A program made the translations under genes and the position numbers. From NCBI GenBank assembly GCA_965231025.1, contig OZ246407.1, positions 310,001 to 374,000 of the forward strand: 64,000 nucleotides of DNA, in the 5' to 3' direction. Below are positions 15,179 through 21,710 of this stretch, piece after piece. The notes under the pieces were generated by a model. The model saw only the letters and a program-made list of their open reading frames with translations, was not told where the DNA came from and ran no database searches. Every line of letters begins with the position of its first letter. Position 1 is the stretch's first letter. Origin of the DNA: PALSA-1335 sp965231025 (lineage in GTDB: Bacteria; Patescibacteriota; Gracilibacteria; UBA1369).

Positions 15179-16600
15179 CTACTCGATCTCATAAACCTTT
15201 CCTGGCTCGTTCGTCGTAACGTCCATATATCCGCTTTCATGCAGATAGTTTTTGAACGCGTCCTGCTGTTCATCTTCACCGTGGACCAGGAAGATCTTTT
15301 TGACTCCCTTTACATGGCTGATGTAGTCCAGAAGATCGCTGCGGTCGGCATGGCCGGAAAACGCGTCCATCACCACGACTTCGGCCCGCAAATGGTGCGG
15401 TTCCCCGAAAATATTCACCACGGACTGCTTTTCCAGAATTTTACGTCCGAGCGTGTCTCTGGCCATGAACCCCACAATCATGATCGTATTCTTGGGGTCT
15501 TCGATATTGTTGCGGAGATGATGCAGAATACGGCCGTTTTCACACATGCCGGAAGCGGAAATGATAATGCATGGCGCGGTATAGGCGTTCAGTTCCTTGG
15601 ACTCTTCCACCGAGTGGGTGTACTGGAGTTTTCCGAAACCGAACGGATTTTTGCGGTTGTGCACGAACTCTTTGAAGGTATCGGCGTCAAAACATTCGGG
15701 ATGGTTCATGAAAACTTCGGTGATGTTCGCAGAAAGAGGGCTGTCCACGAAAATCGGAAGGTCCGGAATGCGCTTCTGCTGCCATAAAAGATTGAGGTGA
15801 TAGACAACCTCCTGCGTCCGTTCAACGGAAAACGCCGGAATGATGATTTTTCCACCGCGTTTGACCGTGCGGTTTACCGTATCTTCCAGATGTTTGCCCG
15901 CATCGAGCATGGACTCATGGAACCGGTTGCCGTAGGTGCTTTCAATCATCAGATAATCCGTTTCCGGAAGAACCTGGGGGTCGCGCAGAATCGGCAGGTT
16001 CTTGCGTCCCAGATCGCCGGTAAACGCAAAAGTATACCGCTTATTGGTCTCCTTTTCGTAAATGACCAGGTGGATCAGGGAAGATCCGAGAATATGGCCG
16101 GCGTCATAGAAGGAACAGACCACACCATCCGTCACCACAAAGGCGCGTTCATACCCCACGCCGTAAAACTGGCCAAGGCAGCGCTGTGCGTCATCCACGG
16201 TATAGAGGGGTTCCACCGGCTCCTTGAATTTTTTTGCGGCGGACTTCCCCTTTTTTGCCAGCTTGAGTTTCATGTATTCAGCATCCTTTTCCTGGATATA
16301 GGCGCTGTCCAGAAGCATGTAGTTGCAAAGATCGCGCGTCGCGAACGTGGAATAAATGGGACCACGGAAGCCGTTTTTCACCAGCAAAGGCAAGCCTCCG
16401 CTGTGGTCAATATGCGCGTGGGACAAAATGACGGCATCAATTTTACTGGCGTCAAAAGGAAAGTTGCGGTTCTTGACGGAAGACTCCTTGCGGTGGCCCT
16501 GGAACATGCCGAAATCAAGGAAAATCCTTTTCCCGTTCACTTCAATGAGATGGCGGGATCCCGTGACCTCACGTGCCGCACCGAAAGATTGAATTTTCAT
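15179..16600 (-). CDS. metallo-beta-lactamase fold beta-CASP ribonuclease
   Basis: 473 residues. The MBL motif HxHxDH is H61-A-H63-I-D65-H66, with later ligand motifs FYDAGHILGSSL and FTGDLGR. The beta-CASP insertion is at about 185-380, and the C-terminal part has SASGMCENGRILHHL and a final HGE motif (FLVHGEDEQ). It belongs to the Ysh1/CPSF73-like single-polypeptide group of RNA-processing nucleases (COG1236), about the usual length. It is cytoplasmic and probably acts in mRNA decay or 3' processing, alongside PNPase encoded at 41 kb. An extended -10 box TGC-TATAAT lies 30-38 bases upstream. Confidence 0.92.
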   Translation of the reverse strand: MKIQSFGAAREVTGSRHLIEVNGKRIFLDFGMFQGHRKESSVKNRNFPFDASKIDAVILSHAHIDHSGGLPLLVKNGFRGPIYSTFATRDLCNYMLLDSAYIQEKDAEYMKLKLAKKGKSAAKKFKEPVEPLYTVDDAQRCLGQFYGVGYERAFVVTDGVVCSFYDAGHILGSSLIHLVIYEKETNKRYTFAFTGDLGRKNLPILRDPQVLPETDYLMIESTYGNRFHESMLDAGKHLEDTVNRTVKRGGKIIIPAFSVERTQEVVYHLNLLWQQKRIPDLPIFVDSPLSANITEVFMNHPECFDADTFKEFVHNRKNPFGFGKLQYTHSVEESKELNAYTAPCIIISASGMCENGRILHHLRNNIEDPKNTIMIVGFMARDTLGRKILEKQSVVNIFGEPHHLRAEVVVMDAFSGHADRSDLLDYISHVKGVKKIFLVHGEDEQQDAFKNYLHESGYMDVTTNEPGKVYEIE

Positions 16601-16629
16601 GTGGGAGTTTTTAGTGTTTATTTTGTCTT

Positions 16630-16638
16630 ATTATAGCA
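16630..16638 (-). promoter_or_regulatory. extended -10 promoter for the beta-CASP nuclease
   Basis: Minus strand TGCTATAAT (16638-16630), predicted leader about 24 bases. No good -35 hexamer is seen, as expected for an extended -10 promoter. Confidence 0.6.
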
Positions 16639-16743
16639 TAAAACCCCCAAATCTACAAACACCGGCGGCGGTAAAATGTAACCCCCCGCCCACTCAACAA
16701 TCGAACAGCTTGTTCAATGGTTTTATTTCTTAAATTTTCAGTC

Positions 16744-17502
16744 ATGAAAAAAATAACAAAAACTTTAGTGACGGGACTTGCACTCTTGAGTCTCGCTTCA
16801 CCTGCACTCGCCAACTATGAAGGCGGAACGGGCGAAATGATGGAACGCAAGGAGATGAAGGAGATGAAAGCTCCTCTTATGAACACGGAAGCCCTCTGCA
16901 GTGACGCCAAATTTGGCGAAATGCAGCGCAAAATGACCCAAAAGGAGGTCGAACAGCAGAACAAGATGGACCTCAAACGTTCCGAACGTGACGGCAAACT
17001 GGAAAAGGGCCGCGCCGAAAAGGACGCCAAAATGGAACAACGCCGCGGCGAACGCGATCTGAAATTGAAGAGCAAAGGTCTTAATAACGAACAGGTTCAG
17101 GCAATTTTAGCCACTTTCCGGGCAAGCGTTGACGCCGCGCACGAAGCCCGCCGTGCGGCTGTTGACGGAGCCATGAAAACCTTCCGTTCAACCATGGACG
17201 CATTGCTGGCCAAGCGGAATGCCGCCATGAAATCGGCTCTTGATACCATGAAAGCAACCGTTTGCTCTTCAACCGACAAAGCAAAAAATCTGGAAGCCAT
17301 GAAAACTTTTAAAGCTTCCATGAAAGACGCGCGCAACACCTACCAGGAAGGCCGGAAGGCTGCCAAGGAGGCCATGAAAACTGCGACTGCCCCCGCGGAT
17401 AAGGCATTCCACGAAGCGGTAAAAGCTGCGGAAAAAATCAAACTGGACGCATTAAAAGCCCTCCGAGACGCAAATAAGCCCGCAACGACGGCAACAAGCT
17501 AA
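16744..17502 (+). CDS. secreted Lys/Ala/Glu-rich helical protein
   Basis: 252 residues from the ATG at 16744 (a TTG at 16717 is rejected because it would bury the signal peptide). The signal peptide ends ASPALA, cleaved before NYEGG. The mature protein is almost entirely helical and highly charged. It has an N-terminal Met/Lys/Glu stretch (MMERKEMKEMK), a repeating charged segment (SERDGKLEKGRAEKDAKMEQ) and Ala-rich repeats with the pattern AAxxAMKTFRxxM in the second half. Two Cys (ALCSD, TVCSS) may form a disulfide. It looks like a coiled-coil periplasmic or wall-associated spacer; no family is recognised. Confidence 0.8.
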   Translation: MKKITKTLVTGLALLSLASPALANYEGGTGEMMERKEMKEMKAPLMNTEALCSDAKFGEMQRKMTQKEVEQQNKMDLKRSERDGKLEKGRAEKDAKMEQRRGERDLKLKSKGLNNEQVQAILATFRASVDAAHEARRAAVDGAMKTFRSTMDALLAKRNAAMKSALDTMKATVCSSTDKAKNLEAMKTFKASMKDARNTYQEGRKAAKEAMKTATAPADKAFHEAVKAAEKIKLDALKALRDANKPATTATS

Positions 17503-17532
17503 CAGAACCATTTAAGATTGGAGAAAAAGCAC

Positions 17533-17562
17533 CAAGAGCCCCGCATTGCGGGGCTCTTGTGT
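17533..17562 (+). terminator. terminator after the coiled-coil gene
   Basis: A 12-bp perfect hairpin: CAAGAGCCCCGC (17533-17544), loop ATT, GCGGGGCTCTTG (17548-17559). Only a weak U-run follows. The right arm overlaps the -35 region of the next promoter. Confidence 0.75.
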
Positions 17563-17584
17563 ATGAGGTAAATTGAAGTATTAT
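17557..17584 (+). promoter_or_regulatory. promoter of the UPF0489 gene
   Basis: TTGTGT (17557-17562), 16-base spacer, TATTAT (17579-17584). The RNA would start about four bases before the ATG at 17595, so the leader is nearly absent. Confidence 0.5.
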
Positions 17585-17594
17585 ACGGCAGTCT

Positions 17595-18374
17595 ATGTAC
17601 GACCAGCCATTGTTCATCACGGAAAAAGTTTCAAACAACGCCTTCAATCACGACAGGCGTCCAAACAAAAAACTGTATGTGCCGCAACTCCAGGAAGGTA
17701 CGGTCGATGACGTTCGTCCCGGAGACAACGTGGTGTTCGAGGATTTTGATGATGAAGGGAAGCTCCATACCTGCCATGGGCTCCAAGCCTTCGTAAAAAC
17801 CACCATGGGGTCGGCTCCGGCCTATATTTTTGACAACCATAATCATGCGTTCTCGTTCTGGTGCATGGAGATGCAGAACGGAACACTGGGCGACGGGGCC
17901 CTGCTCATTCATATCGACCAACACAAGGATACACGCATTCCGGAAAGCTTTCTTTCAAAAGCGGACGCGTCGGACCCGGACAAAGTGTTCCAATACACGA
18001 ACACCGTTCTCAACGTGGGAAATTTTATCCCCGCGGCGCAGCACATCGGGCTCGTGAAAGAGATTGTTTTTTTGGATTCGCAATACAGTCTGGAGGAGAT
18101 GAGGGAAAGACTGAAATATCCACCGGAAAACGGCGGCGTGCCAAAAAGTAACCTGATCCTGGACATCGACCTCGATTTTTTCGCTCCGGATTCGGATTAT
18201 ATCGGCAACGACCTCAAGCTGTGGATCATTAAAAAACTTATCCCAAAAGCGTCAGTCATAACGTTCGCGACATCCCCGTATTTCATCGAACAGGACCGGG
18301 CAATCCAATGGCTCAGGAAAATTGCGGATCTCTGTCCGGTTACTCGCCAAGAAGCGCGGCAAGGCCGAGACTGA
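17595..18374 (+). CDS. UPF0489 family protein (arginase/deacetylase-fold-like)
   Basis: 259 residues. UPF0489 signatures are visible: YIFDNHNHAFSFW (about 78-90), LLIHIDQHKDTR (about 104-115) and LILDIDLDFFAPD (about 187-199). The clustered Asp and His residues resemble the metal-binding strands of the arginase/histone-deacetylase fold, so a metal-dependent hydrolase is plausible. The activity of the family (human C5orf22 is a member) is unknown. The 3' end overlaps the opposite-strand rsmE gene by 35 bp, and the last residues (RQEARQGRD) look unconstrained, so the true stop may have been extended by mutation. Confidence 0.82.
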   Translation: MYDQPLFITEKVSNNAFNHDRRPNKKLYVPQLQEGTVDDVRPGDNVVFEDFDDEGKLHTCHGLQAFVKTTMGSAPAYIFDNHNHAFSFWCMEMQNGTLGDGALLIHIDQHKDTRIPESFLSKADASDPDKVFQYTNTVLNVGNFIPAAQHIGLVKEIVFLDSQYSLEEMRERLKYPPENGGVPKSNLILDIDLDFFAPDSDYIGNDLKLWIIKKLIPKASVITFATSPYFIEQDRAIQWLRKIADLCPVTRQEARQGRD

Positions 18375-19128
18375 CCACGGCGGCCGTTTCCATGCGCAAA
18401 ACTCTTTTCCCCAGGGAGAAAGCCCCCAGGCCGAGCTCCCGAAAACGCTTTTTCTCCGTGTCGCTGAAGCCCCCCTCAGGGCCGATCAAAAGGGACAGGC
18501 CTTTACTGAGGTCGGCACCGGCAAAGGGGTTTCCATGGGGCACATGCTGTTCCGGAGACCTTTCCATCGCCACCCTGACGACACCGAGTCCGGAAGCGTC
18601 CATGGAAGACAGCTCTTTGACGAGATTTCCCTTCACCGTCAGCGCGGGGACGACAGCCCGTTCCGACTGTTCGGCGGCCTCGACGATGATTTTTTCCAGA
18701 CGGTCGTGGCGCAGCTGGTGCTTCATTTGCGAAAAGTCGCCTTCAAAAAGGGTGACGTTTGCCGCCCCGATCTCAACGGCCTTTTGCAGGATGAATTCCA
18801 GCTTTTCGGGCTTGTTCGGCAGGCAGAGCCACAGGTTCAATTCAAAACCAAGTTCATTGGTATTGGGCCGGGCCTCTTTGTTCACAAGATCAACGCTTCG
18901 TTTGTCCGCCGAGGCAGCTTCGAAAATATATTCATACAAAACGCCGGCACCCTTTTTCACGCCTTGAGGAACCAGAGTCACCATATCACCAATTTTTACC
19001 CGTAAAACTTTCACGAGCTGAAAAAAGATCTCGGGCTCCAGACTTTCGGTCAGGTGAAAAGCATCCTTATCCTGAAAAAGGGGAAACGTGTCCGGATTGC
19101 GCAGGAAAAAACGGTAGTGGCGGGCCAT
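18340..19128 (-). CDS. rsmE: 16S rRNA (uracil(1498)-N(3))-methyltransferase RsmE
   Basis: 262 residues, typical length. An N-terminal PUA-like domain (about 1-85, HLTESL...HLVKVLRVKIGD) is followed by a SPOUT methyltransferase domain with KPEKLEFILQKAVEIGA, EAAEQSERAVVP, the SAM-binding knot LLIGPEGGFSDTE, and LGKRVLRMETA. It methylates U1498 in helix 44 of 16S rRNA. It lies 17 bases after nadA on the same strand, probably in one transcript. Confidence 0.96.
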   Translation of the reverse strand: MARHYRFFLRNPDTFPLFQDKDAFHLTESLEPEIFFQLVKVLRVKIGDMVTLVPQGVKKGAGVLYEYIFEAASADKRSVDLVNKEARPNTNELGFELNLWLCLPNKPEKLEFILQKAVEIGAANVTLFEGDFSQMKHQLRHDRLEKIIVEAAEQSERAVVPALTVKGNLVKELSSMDASGLGVVRVAMERSPEQHVPHGNPFAGADLSKGLSLLIGPEGGFSDTEKKRFRELGLGAFSLGKRVLRMETAAVVSLGLAALLGE

Positions 19129-19145
19129 AACAAAGCCTTTATAAA

Positions 19146-20183
19146 CTAAGGATGGACGGGAACTTTTTGGGTGATTTCAAACATTTTCAGCAGGGAACGT
19201 TCCGCTCCTTTGCGGACGTCTTCAGACATTTCCACAATCTGCTCCGGTTTCGGATTCTTGAGCGCCTGCAGGATGAGCCCCAGCGTATTTTGTTTCATGT
19301 AAGGGCAAAGTCCGCACATCCCCATAAACTCTTTGTGAGGGAACTCCGCGCGCATGCGGTCGTTGAGGCCGCACTCCGTGACGAGCATGTAGGATGGAGC
19401 TTCGGTATTTTCCACATATTTCATCATGTCGTTCGTGCCGCCCGCAAAGTCAGAGGCTTCCACGACTTCGGGAGCGCATTCGGTATGGGCCAGCACTTGC
19501 AGTCCCGGATATTTCTGCTTGAACTGAGTGATTTTGGAGGCTTTGAACTCTTCATGCACGATGCATGACCCGTCCCAGCCGATGAGTTTTTTCGTCGTCA
19601 GTTTCTGCAGATTCGCGGCCATGAATTTGTCGGGAATAAAAATGATGCTTTCGTTGGGGAAAGCCTCAACGATCTTCAAAGCGTTCGCGGAGGTGCAGCA
19701 GGCGTCGGCTTCCGCCTTCACTTCGGCGGAAGTGTTCACGTACGTCACCACGGGAACTCCGGGATACCGGGCTTTCAGCTTGCGCACGTCTTCCGCGGTG
19801 ATCGACTCGGCCAGTGAGCATCCGGCGGCGGGGGAGGGAAGCAAAACCGTCTTGGAGGGATTCAGGATCTTTGCCGTTTCGGCCATAAATCTGACCCCGC
19901 AGAATACAATCGTTTCAGCATCGGTTTCCTGTGCGTTTTTGCTCAACTGGTAGGAATCCCCCTGAAAATCGGAAATACCGTAGATGATATCGGGGGTCTG
20001 GTAGGAATGGGCAAGAATAACCGCATTTTTCTCCTTTTTCAGCGCGTTGATCTCAAGCGTGAGCGGGGCATACATCTGGCACAGCGCCTTGCCGAACCCC
20101 ACATGCTGGAGTTTATCGTACAAACGCCCGGTTTCCCGCTTTATTTGGTCTTCTGTAAACATAGGAGGACGTAAAAGCGCCAT
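19146..20183 (-). CDS. nadA: quinolinate synthase A
   Basis: 345 residues. NadA condenses iminoaspartate with dihydroxyacetone phosphate to quinolinate in NAD biosynthesis, using a [4Fe-4S] cluster. The three expected cluster ligands are visible: C95 (VFCGVRFMAETA), C236 (AHTECAPEV) and C293 (GLCPYMKQNTL). YQTPDIIYGISDFQGDSYQL and DGSCIVHEEF are further family segments. No nadB or nadC is nearby. ATG 20183 is chosen; ATG 20162 is possible, and neither has a clear Shine-Dalgarno site. It is upstream of rsmE in a probable operon. Confidence 0.96.
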   Translation of the reverse strand: MALLRPPMFTEDQIKRETGRLYDKLQHVGFGKALCQMYAPLTLEINALKKEKNAVILAHSYQTPDIIYGISDFQGDSYQLSKNAQETDAETIVFCGVRFMAETAKILNPSKTVLLPSPAAGCSLAESITAEDVRKLKARYPGVPVVTYVNTSAEVKAEADACCTSANALKIVEAFPNESIIFIPDKFMAANLQKLTTKKLIGWDGSCIVHEEFKASKITQFKQKYPGLQVLAHTECAPEVVEASDFAGGTNDMMKYVENTEAPSYMLVTECGLNDRMRAEFPHKEFMGMCGLCPYMKQNTLGLILQALKNPKPEQIVEMSEDVRKGAERSLLKMFEITQKVPVHP

Positions 20184-20202
20184 GACTCTAACATATTATT
20201 GG

Positions 20203-20222
20203 TTGCGGGTCACCACCCGCAA
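20203..20222. repeat. perfect hairpin in the nadA upstream region
   Basis: TTGCGGGT (20203-20210), loop CACC, ACCCGCAA (20215-20222). No U-run on either side, so it is more likely an operator or mRNA structure than a terminator. The rest of the 168-base gap (20184-20351) holds no other clear signal apart from an imperfect CACAC/GTGTG pairing near 20295-20315. Confidence 0.5.
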
Positions 20223-20351
20223 AACGAACCGGAAAGGATGGTGAATATAACAAATCATTTGTAGAAAAAGCAAAGGTTCGTTACAGTTGAGCCAACACAC
20301 GAGCACAGCGAGTGTGCATGCACCCACCATTTTGCCGGAAGGCACGCAACT

Positions 20352-20705
20352 ATGATCATCATCAACGAAGACAAATGGGACGACATTAAGGCCAATCTCC
20401 TGGACGATCTGGAGGACGACGAGATAAGCATCGACCCGCTTTTCCGCTTTGATTACAAGACAAATCAGGAGGAGGAGATCGGTGTCCGCGAAACCCACGA
20501 ATTCACCAAAAACAACATGGATTTCATGCTTATTCTGGACAAAGAAAACCGCGTGACCAAGACCGAGTCGGAAAAAGCCGGCAGAGTAGTGGAGCACTAC
20601 AGCCGCAGCCCGAACGAATTCACCTACAAACTTACCATTAAATTCCGGGATATTGACGGAAGCTGGAAAGACAGCTCGGCAATGGAAAAGCGCTATGAAG
20701 AATAA
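20352..20705 (+). CDS. hypothetical acidic protein upstream of the RlmI-like gene
   Basis: 117 residues, cytoplasmic, no signal. The N-terminal third is acidic (DDIKANLLDDLEDDEISID); the rest alternates strand and helix segments. Its stop codon overlaps the ATG of the methyltransferase gene by 11 bp, so the two are translationally coupled and this protein may assist or regulate that enzyme. No family is recognised. Confidence 0.7.
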   Translation: MIIINEDKWDDIKANLLDDLEDDEISIDPLFRFDYKTNQEEEIGVRETHEFTKNNMDFMLILDKENRVTKTESEKAGRVVEHYSRSPNEFTYKLTIKFRDIDGSWKDSSAMEKRYEE

Positions 20706-21588
20706 TATCAGCCAACTTTTGGAACAGGAGTACCGCCGCAGGGAGAAATATGTGGGCAAAAACAAGCTCGAGGCGTTCCGCCTTTACGACCGCTCCAAGC
20801 TTGAGCTTCCATTGGCAATCGACATCTATAAAGACAGCGCAGTGGTGCATCTGTTTGGATTTGTTCACGCCTCGGCGTTGAAGGAGACGGAACTTGCCCT
20901 GCAGAAGCTTTTACCCATCAAACGATTCTTCTACAAAAACCGCACCAAAAGCGACCTCAAACTGCCGGTGTCGCCGCATTACGAACTCCAAGTCCGTGAA
21001 TACGGCCACACATTCTTGTGTAACCTTTCCGATTATCTGGACACGGGGCTTTTTTTGGATCACCGCGAAACTCGCAGATGGATACGGAAGGAATCCAAAG
21101 GAAAAATCGTACTGAATACGTTTGCCTACACCGGATCTTTCAGTATTTACGCGGCGGCAGGCGGCGCCGCCAAAACCTACAGCGTGGATCTCTCCAAGAC
21201 CTATTGCGACTGGATCAAGAAAAATCTTGAACTCAACCGCCTGCCGCCGGACCGCAACTGGGTCTACAAAATGGACACCAGGGAATTCTTCAGGTATGCC
21301 AAAAAAAAGGACATGACATTCGATATCATCATCATCGATCCGCCGTCGTTCTCCCGCAACAAGGGGAACAGCTTTTCGGTGCAGAAAGACCACCCGGCTC
21401 TCATCAACGACGCCCTGGAACTCCTCAACCCCAAAGGGTTCATCGTCTTTTCCAACAACAAGCAGGATTTCCGCCTCAACAAGGAAAAACTCCTCCCATG
21501 CTCCGTCCAGAACATCCAGCGCCAGACCATCCCGGAGGACTTTACCCACCCCAACATCCACTACTGTTTCCTGATCAGACCGGTTTAA
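20695..21588 (+). CDS. class I rRNA methyltransferase, RlmI/RlmK-like
   Basis: 297 residues from the ATG at 20695; an upstream TTG-type extension (20653) would run deep into the preceding gene. Motifs: LFLDHRETRRWI (about 118-129), VLNTFAYTGSFSIYAAAGGA (SAM motif I, about 138-157), VDLSKTYCDWIKKNLELN, and IIIDPPSFSRNK (motif IV DPPSF, about 212-223). These match the catalytic domain of 23S rRNA m5C1962 methyltransferase RlmI and the RlmK half of RlmKL. A full PUA domain is not obvious at the N-terminus, so the exact target is uncertain. Confidence 0.87.
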   Translation: MKNNISQLLEQEYRRREKYVGKNKLEAFRLYDRSKLELPLAIDIYKDSAVVHLFGFVHASALKETELALQKLLPIKRFFYKNRTKSDLKLPVSPHYELQVREYGHTFLCNLSDYLDTGLFLDHRETRRWIRKESKGKIVLNTFAYTGSFSIYAAAGGAAKTYSVDLSKTYCDWIKKNLELNRLPPDRNWVYKMDTREFFRYAKKKDMTFDIIIIDPPSFSRNKGNSFSVQKDHPALINDALELLNPKGFIVFSNNKQDFRLNKEKLLPCSVQNIQRQTIPEDFTHPNIHYCFLIRPV

Positions 21589-21592
21589 CCTG

Positions 21593-21618
21593 TTGAACCG
21601 GCGCGAATATGCTATAAT
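21593..21618 (+). promoter_or_regulatory. promoter of tRNA-Gly(CCC)
   Basis: Extended -10 TGC-TATAAT (21610-21618), with TTGAAC at 21593-21598 as a poorly spaced -35 (14 bases). The tRNA starts at 21630. A small CCGGTT/AACCGG hairpin just upstream overlaps the stop of the methyltransferase gene. Confidence 0.55.
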
Positions 21619-21629
21619 AATCGCGCCCT

Positions 21630-21703
21630 GCGGTATTAGTACAATGGTAGTACGCGGCCTTCCCAAGGCTGAGACACGGGTTCGATTCCCGTATACCGCT
21701 CCA
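21630..21703 (+). tRNA. tRNA-Gly(CCC)
   Basis: Cloverleaf beginning GCGGTATTAGTACAATGG. The anticodon loop TTCCCAA gives CCC, the T arm is GGGTTCGATTCCC, and the acceptor end ATACCGCT is followed by an encoded CCA (21701-21703). Reads GGG. Confidence 0.94.
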
Positions 21704-21710
21704 ATCAGAA

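Noticed and set aside
16677..16705. A third TGTAAC before the secreted coiled-coil gene as a member of the ECF regulon.
   Set aside because: The spacing to the nearest CGA or CGT is wrong (19 bases) and CGTT is absent.
20653..20694. Upstream extension of the RlmI-like ORF.
   Set aside because: It runs into the preceding 117-residue gene in another frame; the ATG at 20695 fits an 11-bp coupled overlap.
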